Origin: Methanobacterium sp964452085
GTDB lineage: Archaea > Methanobacteriota > Methanobacteria > Methanobacteriales > Methanobacteriaceae
Assembly: GCA_964452085.1 (NCBI GenBank)
Contig: CAYVKL010000008.1
Location: 44,173 to 108,172, forward strand
Direction: 5' to 3'
DNA length: 64,000 bases
The notes under the pieces are model-generated. The model was not told where the DNA came from, searched no databases, and saw only the letters and a list, made by a program, of their open reading frames with translations. A program made the translations under genes and the position numbers. Positions 35,919-45,559 of the stretch are shown one piece after another (position 1 is the stretch's first letter; each line of letters opens with the position of its first letter).

Positions 35919-37133
35919 ATGAATCAAAGTTTTATTTCATTGAATGAAGTTCAATCACAAATTAATCATGAAACCGAACTCCTTTTGTGTTGCTCTCGTA
36001 CTTCAGTAGATGATGAAACTCAAAATAAAATCCGATCCCTTGTACTTTTGGATTTAGATTGGGATTATCTTCAAAAAATTGCTATGTGGCATAAAGTAAC
36101 CGCATTATTATATTTAAACCTTCATTCTATTTGTCCAGAATTGGTTCCGGATTATTTTTTATTAAAATTAAAAAGGAAATTCAATATAAATGCTCAAAAA
36201 AATCTGTTCATTTTGAGAGAACTCATTAATGTTTCACAAATTTTCAATGAGAATGAAATTACTGCAATTAATTATAAAGGAGTAACACTATCTGCATCAG
36301 CATATGGCGGCCCAGAATTTCGCGAATTTGCCGATATTGACATTTTTATCAAGAAAAAAGATTATTGGATAGCAAAAAAAACTTTAGAAGCCATTAATTA
36401 CATGCCCCAATATCATTTAGATCTTAAACAAGAAAAGTTGCACCAGAAATATATGCATGAATTAAAGTTCATTAATTCTAAAAATAGTCTTTCCGTTGAA
36501 CTCCAATGGCAATTTTCAGGACGTTGTTCTCATTTTCCAAAAAGAATTAACAAATATATCCAAGAAATTAAGCTTGAATCTGTTTCTATAAATAATAATA
36601 AAGTTTTAACATTTTCTCCTGAAGATTTAATTATAATTCTTTGTATCCATGCTGCAGGGCATTTATGGCGTCGATTATTATGGATTTGTGATATTAATGA
36701 ACATATTCAGGCAAATGATAGTTTAGACTGGGGAACAATATTAGTAAATTCAAATAAATTAGGTATTGAAAAAGTGGTTTACGTATCAATTCTTTTATCC
36801 ATGGATTTATTTGGCACTAAACTCCCAGAAGAAATTAAGAGTCGGATTAAATCTGATAGAAATGCTAAAGAAATTTCGATCCTAGTAAAGAAAAACATCT
36901 TTCAGGGTTACGGTAATAAAAGTTCAATAATTGAAGATGTTATATTGCGGAAAAAGATAAGGGAAAATACAATATACGGTATTAAAGATGCACTGGCTCC
37001 ATTATTCACTCCGAGTCCTGAAGAATGGAAAATTATTTCTTTACCACCATATTTATCATCTATTTATTATTTTGTTAGAATTTTTAGGTTATTAAACAAA
37101 TATAAGTTCGATTTATTCAGATTAAAAAAATAG
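35919..37133 (+). CDS. Nucleotidyltransferase family protein (NTP_transf_5 type)
   Basis: A protein of 404 residues. The nucleotidyltransferase core is seen at FADIDIFIKKKDYW near residues 136-148, with the two metal-binding Asp residues in DIDIF and a preceding helix NYKGVTLSASAYGGPEF. Proteins of this family occur in paeninodin-type lasso clusters beside HPr-like kinases, where they may modify the phosphorylated peptide further. The ATG lies close to a TATA-like TTTAATATA, so the transcript may be nearly leaderless. It is the last gene that fits the lasso set. Confidence 0.8.
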   Translation: MNQSFISLNEVQSQINHETELLLCCSRTSVDDETQNKIRSLVLLDLDWDYLQKIAMWHKVTALLYLNLHSICPELVPDYFLLKLKRKFNINAQKNLFILRELINVSQIFNENEITAINYKGVTLSASAYGGPEFREFADIDIFIKKKDYWIAKKTLEAINYMPQYHLDLKQEKLHQKYMHELKFINSKNSLSVELQWQFSGRCSHFPKRINKYIQEIKLESVSINNNKVLTFSPEDLIIILCIHAAGHLWRRLLWICDINEHIQANDSLDWGTILVNSNKLGIEKVVYVSILLSMDLFGTKLPEEIKSRIKSDRNAKEISILVKKNIFQGYGNKSSIIEDVILRKKIRENTIYGIKDALAPLFTPSPEEWKIISLPPYLSSIYYFVRIFRLLNKYKFDLFRLKK

Positions 37134-37629
37134 TGTATGTTTTGATGTTTTTTTATTTTTTAGTATTTTTTAAGTTAACATAAATGATTTAAGTGTCTTT
37201 CAATTTGGGATTAAAAAATATCGGATTTCTAAGAATAAATCCGTAATATGGCTAGGCACCAACCAAATTTGAATATCATCTTCTCAGACCATTAATAAAA
37301 CTTTAAATTATTGAAATAAAAATATAATAATCTAAAAAATAAAAATACGATATAAATAATTAAGGTCCAAATAAATTCAGGAAAAATTAGACGTAATATA
37401 ATCTAAATAGGAAAAATAGAACTTGAACTGGATAATTAAACTTAACAACTAACATAAAATAAAACACAAAATAGAATTACAGAAAAATTAACATTTATTC
37501 AAGTGTGTAATTATATTTTTATTAAAATAAGATTTATGATCTTATGAACAATTACCAGCACATATAAACTATTTATGATGTATTATAGAAGATTAGGTTT
37601 AATCATGAATCAAGGGAGAATTTATAGTA
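37134..37629. other. Intergenic region between lasso set and glycan island
   Basis: About 500 very AT-rich bases. No ORF, RNA gene or palindromic operator is seen. A T-rich tract at 37148-37171 may end the upstream transcript; the promoter of the glycan operon presumably lies in the last 100 bases. Confidence 0.4.
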
Positions 37630-38457
37630 ATGAAAATTTCAATAACTGTTGATGTTGAAGAATGGTTTCATTCAAATTGGTTTGATTCAAATAGTATCAT
37701 TTCAAAATATTATGGTGATAAACAGCCTATAACTGATGTAGTGGAAAGAACCAACGAATTGGTAAATTTATTTGATAATAATAATGTAAAAGCAACTTTT
37801 TTTGTTTTGGGAGAGACTGCAATCAAATATCCTCAATTAATTAATCTTTTAGAACGAAGCCAGCATGAATTTGCTTCACATGGTTTTTATCATAATAAGG
37901 TTTATTTGGATAATAATGAATTCATCAAAGACATTATAAAGTATAAAAATGAGGTTAAGTCAAATATTGATGGTTTTAGATTTCCTAATTTTAATTACAC
38001 CAATAATAAACTTCAAATACTTGTCAAAGAAGGATTTTTATATGATTCATCTGTTGTCCCATGTCTCAAAATTCCAGGATGGTACGGTGAATCAGATGCT
38101 CCAATTATTCCTTATGCAAAGAAGATAGGAAAAAACTCAATTATGGAGTTTCCTATTTCTGTAATGCCATATGTTAGACTCCCTGGCAGCGGGGGTTGGT
38201 TTTTGAGAAATATAGGATACTTATGGACAAAATTTTTAATTAAAACTGCCAAGAATTCTGATTATGGTATGATATACATTCACCCCTGGGAGATAAGTGA
38301 GAATAACCCTAGTTTAAATGAGATACCTTTCCATGTTTTTAGGAACACCGGTAAAAAAACCTTTCAAAATATGGAAAAACTTATCAAGAACTTGTCTGAA
38401 TGTAATTTCATAACACTATCTGAACAATTAGTAATAAGAAAAGGGATGATGGAATGA
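37630..38457 (+). CDS. NodB-type polysaccharide deacetylase
   Basis: A protein of 275 residues that likely removes N-acetyl groups from a surface or lipid-linked sugar. It has the first catalytic motif TVDVEEWFH (residues 6-14, with the Asp-Asp pair replaced by DVEE as in the XrtA/PEP-CTERM-linked subfamily), the metal-binding ASHGFYH near 82-88, FRFPNF near 116, and a late HPWEI motif. No signal peptide, so it acts in the cytoplasm. Its stop overlaps the next start (ATGA at 38454), showing translational coupling in a five-gene operon. Confidence 0.87.
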   Translation: MKISITVDVEEWFHSNWFDSNSIISKYYGDKQPITDVVERTNELVNLFDNNNVKATFFVLGETAIKYPQLINLLERSQHEFASHGFYHNKVYLDNNEFIKDIIKYKNEVKSNIDGFRFPNFNYTNNKLQILVKEGFLYDSSVVPCLKIPGWYGESDAPIIPYAKKIGKNSIMEFPISVMPYVRLPGSGGWFLRNIGYLWTKFLIKTAKNSDYGMIYIHPWEISENNPSLNEIPFHVFRNTGKKTFQNMEKLIKNLSECNFITLSEQLVIRKGMME

Positions 38458-39611
38458 ATGGAAATGTTTTTGTTACGGATGCTCAGATGAGGAGTTCGCT
38501 TGCTGCAATTCGTTCTTTGGGGAAGCAAGGATTGAATGTAACTGGTGGGGAGGTAACACGTTTTGCAACAGGTTTTTTTTCTAAATATTGTCAGAATCAT
38601 TTTATTTACCCTTCACCAGTTAAAGATACTACTAACTTTGTGCAACAGATGTTAGGGTTAATCCAAAAGGAAAAATATGACGTTTTAATTCCAATGACTG
38701 ATGATACCTTAATCCCTATCATCAAACATAAAAAAGAGTTTTCCAAACATTCAATACTCCCATTCGCTGATTTCAATATAATTGAAAACGCCCTAAATAA
38801 AGCCAAGACTATCGAAATAGCGTTAAAAAATGATGTAGATTGTCCAGAAACATATGTTATAAAGGATATTAATGAATTATATGAATATGGTGAATTTAAA
38901 TACCCTGTAATTATTAAACCTATTCATGGTTATGGTTCTCATGGGGTTGCTAGCTGTAATTCTTCAGAAGAGTTGAATAAAAAAGCACGTTATATCTACG
39001 AAAATTTTGGTTCTTTTTTGATCCAAGATTATATACCCTATGATTCTGAAGTGGGTGTTTATGCACTATTAAATCAGGATTCAGAACTCCGAGCCGTGAC
39101 TGTTCAAAGAAGAATCAGATCTTATCCTGTATCAGGAGGACCAAGCACACTTCGAGAAACAGTGTATAATCCTGAACTCGTAATAACAGCCCTTAGGCTA
39201 CTTGAAGCCATGAAATGGGAAGGTGTGGCCATGGTTGAGTTTAGAATTGATCCTCGGGATGGGAAACCTAAACTGATGGAAGTTAATCCACGTTTCTGGG
39301 GTTCTTTAAATTTATCAATTTTATCTGGTGTTGATTTTCCTTATTTGTTGTATAAAATGGCTATGGAGGGGGATATTGAATCTCATTTAAATTATAATTT
39401 GGGAATGAAATGTAGATGGCTCCTTCCAGGTGATATGTTATGGTATATAACATCACCCAATAAATTGGGCAATTTAAGTAAATTTATAAACTTCAAAATA
39501 CCTGATGATATCATTTCTAGGGAAGATTTAGGCCCCACATTTGGTTTTATTTTAGCCACTACTAGGTATTTATTTGATAAACAAATGTGGAGATTTGTTT
39601 TAAAGAGGTGA
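38454..39611 (+). CDS. ATP-grasp ligase-like protein
   Basis: A protein of 385 residues of the carbamoyl-phosphate-synthase-like ATP-grasp group. The N-terminal segment (GNVFVTDAQMRSSLAAIRSL) is a Rossmann-like pre-domain; YPVIIKPIHGYGSHGV near 147-162 is the nucleotide-binding strand-loop; FLIQDYIP and KLMEVNPRFWGSL (about 275-287) are the ATP-grasp metal-binding strand. Such enzymes join a carboxylate to an amine or another nucleophile through an acyl-phosphate. In this operon it may decorate a surface glycan with an amide-linked group. Substrate unknown. Confidence 0.85.
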   Translation: MNGNVFVTDAQMRSSLAAIRSLGKQGLNVTGGEVTRFATGFFSKYCQNHFIYPSPVKDTTNFVQQMLGLIQKEKYDVLIPMTDDTLIPIIKHKKEFSKHSILPFADFNIIENALNKAKTIEIALKNDVDCPETYVIKDINELYEYGEFKYPVIIKPIHGYGSHGVASCNSSEELNKKARYIYENFGSFLIQDYIPYDSEVGVYALLNQDSELRAVTVQRRIRSYPVSGGPSTLRETVYNPELVITALRLLEAMKWEGVAMVEFRIDPRDGKPKLMEVNPRFWGSLNLSILSGVDFPYLLYKMAMEGDIESHLNYNLGMKCRWLLPGDMLWYITSPNKLGNLSKFINFKIPDDIISREDLGPTFGFILATTRYLFDKQMWRFVLKR

Positions 39612-39616
39612 GTTAA

Positions 39617-40321
39617 ATGGCACGTTTTTTCGATAGTAATCCCTTTGATATAGTACAATTAATAGATAAAGGCACTAATCCTGCGCTTAATCATATTTAT
39701 ATTTCAAAAGTTGATGCAGTTTTCAAGTTATTGGATTTAAAAGAAGGTTCCAAAGTTTTGGATGTGGGGTGTGGAACTGGATATGCATCGTTAAGTTTTA
39801 ATGGATTTTTTGATAATAAAATTGATGTTGTTGGAGTGGATATATCTGAAACATCTGTGAAACTTGCAAATGAATATTCTAAATCCTTAAAAAGAAATTA
39901 CAAATTTTTCATGGGCAACGCTACAAACTTACCATTCAAAGACAATGAGTTTGATGCTGCTTTTTGTATTTGTCTTTTACATCATCTAGAAAATCATGTG
40001 GAGGGTATCTATGAGATGGCACGTGTAGCAAGAAAAGTTTGTTGTGTAGAACCAAATAATCTGAACCCATTGCAAAGAAGATATCAGAAAACAGAAATTG
40101 CAAAAAAAGCAGGAGACACAAAAGCTTTCTATTTAAATAATCTGGTAAAGGATTTTAGTACGGTGGGATTAGAAAACATAAAAACTTCTAGATTGCATTT
40201 CATACCCCCAAATGCAAAAGGAATTTTTCTTAAATCAATGATTTTTGCAGAACCTATTCTTTTGAAAACACCAGTCATCAATCAGATATGTGGAGGGTTG
40301 GTTGTCTGTGGAGAAAAATAA
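39617..40321 (+). CDS. Class I SAM-dependent methyltransferase
   Basis: A protein of 234 residues with the SAM-binding motif VLDVGCGTGYAS (47-58), a motif II acidic strand VVGVDIS and LPFKDNEFDAAFCICLLHHL (motif IV/V). The C-terminal part (KNLVKDFSTVGLENIKTSR-like) is typical of small-molecule or glycan methyltransferases. Ribosome site AGAGGTGAG lies 4 bases before the ATG and only five bases after the ATP-grasp stop. Its end overlaps the next gene by 14 bases. Confidence 0.88.
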   Translation: MARFFDSNPFDIVQLIDKGTNPALNHIYISKVDAVFKLLDLKEGSKVLDVGCGTGYASLSFNGFFDNKIDVVGVDISETSVKLANEYSKSLKRNYKFFMGNATNLPFKDNEFDAAFCICLLHHLENHVEGIYEMARVARKVCCVEPNNLNPLQRRYQKTEIAKKAGDTKAFYLNNLVKDFSTVGLENIKTSRLHFIPPNAKGIFLKSMIFAEPILLKTPVINQICGGLVVCGEK

Positions 40322-40955
40322 CAACCAAAATAAATATGATCTACATGTACACTCCAAATACTCTTATGATTCATTTATGGATCCTATTAAAATAATAAAT
40401 TATGCCAAAAAACAGGGATTAAGTGGGATTGCGGTAGCTGATCACAACAGTATTAGAGGGGGTTTAGCAACTTATCGAGTAAACAATGACAAAAATTTCC
40501 ATGTGATTATTGGCTCAGAGATAAAAACTGAGTGGGGGGATGTTATTGGTTTGTTCTTAAATGAAGAAATCAATTCATGTGTTTTTGTAGAAGTAATAGA
40601 ACAAATCAAAGAACAGGGTGGTTTGACTATTTTAGCACATCCATACAGAAAATTCAAATTTCCTGAAAGAATAATTAAAAAAGTAGATTTAATTGAGATT
40701 TTTAACGCCCGGTCAAAGACATCGTGGAATAATCAATCGTTTGAACTTGCTAAAAACAGGGAAAAATTGGGAACTTCTGGAAGTGATGCTCACGTTTATA
40801 ATGAGATAGGTAGGGGAATATGTATATCCAATGATAAATTATCAGATAGAGTAAGTTCATTTAAAAGCTCTCGTATTTTAGGGAATGAGTCTAATTACTA
40901 CATTTATCATGGTATAAGTGTTGCCATAGAAAAAATAAAGAAGGTGATTCATTGA
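40308..40955 (+). CDS. PHP-domain metal-dependent hydrolase
   Basis: A protein of 215 residues with all PHP motifs: YDLHVHSKYS (HxH at 13 and 15), VADHNS, ILAHPY and a late GSDAH. The domain acts as a phosphoesterase in many proteins. GTG 40308 is preferred because GGAGGG at 40292-40297 is 10 bases upstream; the longer reading from 40290 would contain that site inside the coding sequence. It overlaps both neighbours (14 bases with the methyltransferase, 4 bases with DUF362), so it is translationally coupled in the operon. Confidence 0.87.
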   Translation: MEKNNNQNKYDLHVHSKYSYDSFMDPIKIINYAKKQGLSGIAVADHNSIRGGLATYRVNNDKNFHVIIGSEIKTEWGDVIGLFLNEEINSCVFVEVIEQIKEQGGLTILAHPYRKFKFPERIIKKVDLIEIFNARSKTSWNNQSFELAKNREKLGTSGSDAHVYNEIGRGICISNDKLSDRVSSFKSSRILGNESNYYIYHGISVAIEKIKKVIH

Positions 40956-41944
40956 ATACAGTTCATGTCTTTAAAACTTCACCAAAAACTTTGGATACGG
41001 CTATAGGGCGAGTATTAGCTACTCCGGAATTTCAAAAGTTTGATCCTGATGAAAAAACGTATATAAAGATAAATGCAAATTATGATAGGGAATGGCCGGG
41101 GTGTAACACCTCAAAATGGTTTTTAGATTCTCTTTTAAAGAATTTAAGACAAAAATCTTTTAAAGATTTAACAGTAATTGAGGGGGACCTTAAGCTACAG
41201 CCAGCAGAACGAACTATTAAAATAACTGAAATTGATAATGTTTTAAATAGATATAACGTTCCTTTTTTGGCTATAGAAGAATTGCCAAGAGAGAATGAAA
41301 TTCCCCGAATTCTCAAAAATTCTCAACTTATAAGTACTCCTGTATTACATACTCACACTTTTGCTGTTATTTCTGTAGCCACAAAGAACCTTTATGGTCT
41401 TTTACCAGTCTACAGAGAAAAGTATCATCATATGCTGTCAGAGAAGTTACATGAACTTTATAGAAATGTAGAAGTTTTTTCGATTGTAGATGGTACTGTA
41501 GGCTTAGAAGGTGGGAGTATGCGGATGGGAACACCACAAAAAACTGACCTTGTACTAGCTGGCTGGGATACTATTGGAATAGATATAATTGCTTCTAAAA
41601 TTATGGGATTTCCTGTTAATGGAGTTCCTTATTTAAAATTAGCTAAAGATAGAGGAATTATTGATGAAACGGTTTTAAAGGGAGATTTTTCACCTCAAGA
41701 ATTGCCTAATTTTAACTTTGCCTATGAAGAGTCTCAAATGAGTAAAATGGATCTATGGACTAGAAGGAATTTTAAATTTTTATTTAAATATGATGGAATA
41801 CTCGATAAGTTTTTTAATAATATGCGGAGAAGGTATACAGCTTCTGTGTATGAAAAAAAAATCGATAAAGTCATGAGAGGCGACTGGAAAGAATATGAGG
41901 AAGTTTATCTTGAAAATATACTTCAATATAAAAGGGATAAATAG
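40952..41944 (+). CDS. DUF362 family protein
   Basis: A protein of 330 residues of the DUF362 family, seen in anaerobes and methanogens and not characterised in detail. The family core is visible as the DGTVGLEGGSMRMGTPQKTD segment and AGWDTIGIDIIASKIMGFPV. It has none of the ferredoxin cysteines found in longer members. The TTG start overlaps the PHP stop, and AAGGTGATT lies just upstream. It ends the five-gene operon that begins at 37630. Confidence 0.83.
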   Translation: MNTVHVFKTSPKTLDTAIGRVLATPEFQKFDPDEKTYIKINANYDREWPGCNTSKWFLDSLLKNLRQKSFKDLTVIEGDLKLQPAERTIKITEIDNVLNRYNVPFLAIEELPRENEIPRILKNSQLISTPVLHTHTFAVISVATKNLYGLLPVYREKYHHMLSEKLHELYRNVEVFSIVDGTVGLEGGSMRMGTPQKTDLVLAGWDTIGIDIIASKIMGFPVNGVPYLKLAKDRGIIDETVLKGDFSPQELPNFNFAYEESQMSKMDLWTRRNFKFLFKYDGILDKFFNNMRRRYTASVYEKKIDKVMRGDWKEYEEVYLENILQYKRDK

Positions 41945-42340
41945 ATATCTATGTTTTAATAGTTCCTTTTGAGGTTGATGAGGTATGGTTTTAAGATGAT
42001 GATCATGAGAATTTGAAGGAAATAATCAATTCTTCTAAGAAATACTTTAATAGTTCCAAATTCTTTAAAAATTTAGCTAAAACTTTCATTAGACTAATCA
42101 TATATTTCTCCGATTATTTTCAATCAATTTGATATAAAACCGAAATATTAGACAAAATAAAGAAATTCAAACTAAGATATAATCCTTAAATTCAAAGATG
42201 CTATTTTGAAACAAATAAATGAATAATAACAGAAGTAAAACATTGAGAAGAAATAAAAAAAGTAATCAATTTAGTAAATACATTAAGTATTATTATTGTG
42301 TTTAGAAGAAAAACAAAAGACAAATTAAGAGTGATAATCA
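41945..42340. other. Intergenic region
   Basis: About 400 AT-rich bases. The string TTTAATAGTTCC occurs twice (near 41956 and 42047), and short open stretches near 41969-42020 look like decayed coding sequence, but nothing can be identified. Confidence 0.35.
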
Positions 42341-43474
42341 ATGAAAAAGAGAATACTAGTTTCGATAGCATTTTTCTATCCAAATATTGGAGGTTATGAA
42401 AATTATATTTATGAACTATATTCGAGACTCACAGATCAATTCACAATTGATATTTTAGTTCTCGATACCAAAAAAAGCCCCTCTTTTGAAGAGTGGGAAT
42501 GCTTTAATATATATAGATTGGATTCTTGGTCTTTTGTTGGTGGTTTGTATCCTGTACCAAAGTTTAACATTAAAAATCTAAAGATATTGAAAAAAATACT
42601 TCGAAATAATTACCTTTTTGTTAATACCCATACAAGATTATTTGTATCATCCATTTTAGGTTTAATGATTGCTAAATACAAAAAAACTAAATTGGTTAAC
42701 ACAGAACACGGCAACGATCAAGTAAATTATTTAAAAAACCCATTTTATAACTTTATAGCTCATCTATATGATTTAACAATTGGTAAACTAATTATTAAAT
42801 TAGCATTTATTAATGTAGGTGTTTCAAAAGATACCTGTAAATTTTTAGAAGACATGGGTGCTAAAAAGATTCATTTGGTCTCTAATGGTGTAGATGTCCA
42901 GAAATTCAAACCAATAGACACTAATCTAAAACAAGAACTTAATATTCCCCGTAAATCCATAATTATAACCTTTATTGGGAGATTAGTTTACCCTAAAGGA
43001 GTTCAAGATTTAATTAGTTGTTTTCTAAAAATTAAAAAAATGGATCCTAATCTGCAATTACTGATAGTGGGTGATGGAGATTATAAAAAAAAATTACTAG
43101 AACAAGCTGGTTCTAACAAAGATATCAGGTTTCTTGGTTTTAGAACGGATGTTCTTGAAATACTTAATATATCCGATGTAGTTGTTAATCCTTCCCATTC
43201 TGAAGCCCTTCCCACTGTTGTGCTAGAAGCTGGAAGTGTTGGAATTCCTACAATTGCTACTGATGTAGGAGGTACTAGGGAGATTTTAAATAAAGAAGTT
43301 GGTTATTTAGTAGAAAAAGGGGATGAAAATGCTATTTGTGATAGTATTTTAGATATTAGTAGGGGAAATCGTTTTAACAAAGACGATATTAGAAAAAATA
43401 TAATAACCAAGTATTCCTGGGATGAAATATCAAAAAGATTTAATAAAATTATTCAAGTGGAATTTTCATGTTAA
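42341..43474 (+). CDS. Family 4 glycosyltransferase
   Basis: A GT-B enzyme of 377 residues. The N-terminal domain starts with SIAFFYPNIGGYENYIYEL, the acceptor-side Gly-rich loop. The C-terminal domain has FIGRLVYPKGVQDLI, the GDGDYKKKL segment and the nucleotide-binding NPSHSEALPTVVLEAGSVG with the EALP/E(7)E arrangement, followed by IATDVGGTREIL. It adds a sugar from a nucleotide-sugar donor to a growing glycan in the cytoplasm. It overlaps the next glycosyltransferase by seven bases. Confidence 0.9.
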   Translation: MKKRILVSIAFFYPNIGGYENYIYELYSRLTDQFTIDILVLDTKKSPSFEEWECFNIYRLDSWSFVGGLYPVPKFNIKNLKILKKILRNNYLFVNTHTRLFVSSILGLMIAKYKKTKLVNTEHGNDQVNYLKNPFYNFIAHLYDLTIGKLIIKLAFINVGVSKDTCKFLEDMGAKKIHLVSNGVDVQKFKPIDTNLKQELNIPRKSIIITFIGRLVYPKGVQDLISCFLKIKKMDPNLQLLIVGDGDYKKKLLEQAGSNKDIRFLGFRTDVLEILNISDVVVNPSHSEALPTVVLEAGSVGIPTIATDVGGTREILNKEVGYLVEKGDENAICDSILDISRGNRFNKDDIRKNIITKYSWDEISKRFNKIIQVEFSC

Positions 43475-44583
43475 AAGTTTTAATTATTAGAACTAATTCT
43501 ATATCTATTGAGCCAAGAGTAGAAAAAGAAGCTGAATCATTATCTAATAATGGATACAATGTTACTGTGTTGGGTTGGGATCGCTCTTGTAAATATCCAA
43601 AAAGAGAAAAAAGAGGAAACTATTTTATAAATAGAATTTATTTATCAGCCCCTTATGGTAAACCCTTATTAGTGTTAAAAATGTTCGTATGGTTCTGGTT
43701 AGAATTCAAATATTTGTTAATGAGTGATTATGATATTGCACATCCTTGTGATCTTGATACACTTATTCCTGCGGTTATAGTTTCAAAAATTCGGAGAAAA
43801 GCGATAATTTACGATTGTTTTGATTTTTATTCAGACAGTCTACCTGAAAAAGTACCTTCAATTATACGGCATATCATCGCAGGAATTGAGATCTTTTTTT
43901 CTCAATTTGTAGATATTGTAATTCTTGTCGATGAATCAAGGAAAAAACAATTTAGAAATAAATTAAAGAAAAATATCATTCTAAATAATACTCCTAGGGA
44001 AATTTCTGACAAAAAAAGCAACCCCCAACAAAATACAGATTTTAATATTTTTTATGGGGGCATTCTTGATGTAAATCGTGGTTTAGATAAATTAATCGAA
44101 GCAACAAAGGATTTAGATGGTTTAGAACTTGTAATTGCAGGATATGATGTTGGGTATGATTTATCAGAAATTCTAAAAAATAATCAAAATGTTAATTTTG
44201 TTGGTAAAATTCCTTATGAAGAAGTAATTAAAAGAACTAAAGAAAGTGACATGATTTTCGCGTTATACGATCCGAAAATACGCAACCATAAATATGCCAG
44301 CCCCAATAAATTGTTTGAGGCTATGATGTGTGGAAAACCTATACTTACGAATTATGGAACTTCTATGGCAAAGATTGTTAGTAGTGAAAATTGTGGAGTC
44401 TTGGTTGATTATGAAAATGTTAAAGACATTAAAAATGCAATAATTCAACTTAGAAATGATCCTAAATTAAGGAGAAATCTTGGGAAAAATGGATTGAAAG
44501 CATATAAAACTAAGTATAACTGGGATATTATGGAGAAAAGGTTGTTAGACACTTACAAATTATTATATGGGCAGTGTATGTGA
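43468..44583 (+). CDS. Family 4 glycosyltransferase (second)
   Basis: A GT-B enzyme of 371 residues. Visible parts: IRTNSISIEPRVEKEAESLS at the N-terminus, YDCFDFYSDSLPEKVP in the middle (typical of GT4 enzymes acting on lipid-linked acceptors), IFYGGILDVNRGLDKLI and the donor-binding KYASPNKLFEAMMCGKPILT. Its start overlaps the preceding glycosyltransferase and its end nearly touches the next, which makes the three co-transcribed. Sugar specificity cannot be read from sequence. Confidence 0.88.
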   Translation: MLKVLIIRTNSISIEPRVEKEAESLSNNGYNVTVLGWDRSCKYPKREKRGNYFINRIYLSAPYGKPLLVLKMFVWFWLEFKYLLMSDYDIAHPCDLDTLIPAVIVSKIRRKAIIYDCFDFYSDSLPEKVPSIIRHIIAGIEIFFSQFVDIVILVDESRKKQFRNKLKKNIILNNTPREISDKKSNPQQNTDFNIFYGGILDVNRGLDKLIEATKDLDGLELVIAGYDVGYDLSEILKNNQNVNFVGKIPYEEVIKRTKESDMIFALYDPKIRNHKYASPNKLFEAMMCGKPILTNYGTSMAKIVSSENCGVLVDYENVKDIKNAIIQLRNDPKLRRNLGKNGLKAYKTKYNWDIMEKRLLDTYKLLYGQCM

Positions 44584-44587
44584 TAAA

Positions 44588-45535
44588 ATGCAAGCATCTA
44601 TAATCACCACAATAAAAAATGAAGAAGGATCTATTAAAATGTTTCTGGGATCCTTAGAAACTCAAATACTAGCTCCAGATGAAATTATCATTGTAGATGG
44701 TGGTTCAAATGATAATACTGTAGATATAATAAAGGATCATGCAGCGAATAGCAAATTACCTATTAAATTACTTATTGAAAACGAGGTAAACATTTCCGAA
44801 GGAAGAAATATAGCAATAAGAAAGGCACGAAACGAAGTCGTAGCTATAACAGATGCAGGATGCAAACTTGATAAGAATTGGTTAAAGTGCATAGTTAAGC
44901 CTTTCAAAGAAAATGATAGTGTGGATGTAGTTGCAGGCTGGTACGAACCTTATACTAGCACTGATTTTGGAATTCTTGCTGCAGAGTTATTATACAAGAA
45001 AATAGAAAGGGTGAAGAGGAATCCTGACGCATTTTTACCCTCTAGTCGTTCAATAGCTTTTAGGAAGGAATGCTGGGAAGCAGTGGGAGGTTATCCTGAA
45101 AATTTGGAAACTGCTGAAGATACCCTTTTTGATATTAAACTTAAGGAAAAGGGGTTTAAGTTCGTTTTTGCTGAAAATGCCGTTGTTTTTTGGGAAGTAA
45201 GGCCGAATTTAACGTCAATCATAAACCAATATTTCAGGTACAGGAGGGGTGATGCTCATGCTCATCTTTTTTTCCCGGAATATTGGGGGCCACGGTATAT
45301 TTCATACATAACAGGTTTAATATTAGCAATTTTTGGTTTTTATTATCCATTTTCTTTTATAATATTATTTATTTTAGTTTTGTTTTATTTAGGTGGATAT
45401 ACTATACTAGTCTACCGGAAAAAAAGAATTATAAAATCAGTTATTGTAGTTCCTGCCTTAATTTTAGCCACGGATATCAGTGGTATGGCAGGTTATATTT
45501 TTGGAATCATGGAAAGAATTAAATTTTACAAGTAA
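44588..45535 (+). CDS. Family 2 glycosyltransferase with C-terminal membrane helices
   Basis: A GT-A enzyme of 315 residues when started at ATG 44588 (MQASIITTIKNEEGSI), the usual family N-terminus; ATG 44567 adds seven residues and overlaps the previous gene. It has IIVDGGSNDNT, ISEGRNIAIRKA, ITDAGCKLD in place of DxD, and ETAEDTLFDIKL. Two or three hydrophobic helices at residues about 235-300 anchor it to the membrane. It probably extends a polyprenyl-linked glycan. Confidence 0.88.
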   Translation: MQASIITTIKNEEGSIKMFLGSLETQILAPDEIIIVDGGSNDNTVDIIKDHAANSKLPIKLLIENEVNISEGRNIAIRKARNEVVAITDAGCKLDKNWLKCIVKPFKENDSVDVVAGWYEPYTSTDFGILAAELLYKKIERVKRNPDAFLPSSRSIAFRKECWEAVGGYPENLETAEDTLFDIKLKEKGFKFVFAENAVVFWEVRPNLTSIINQYFRYRRGDAHAHLFFPEYWGPRYISYITGLILAIFGFYYPFSFIILFILVLFYLGGYTILVYRKKRIIKSVIVVPALILATDISGMAGYIFGIMERIKFYK

Positions 45536-45559
45536 ATATAAGAATTTATGGTGACGTTT

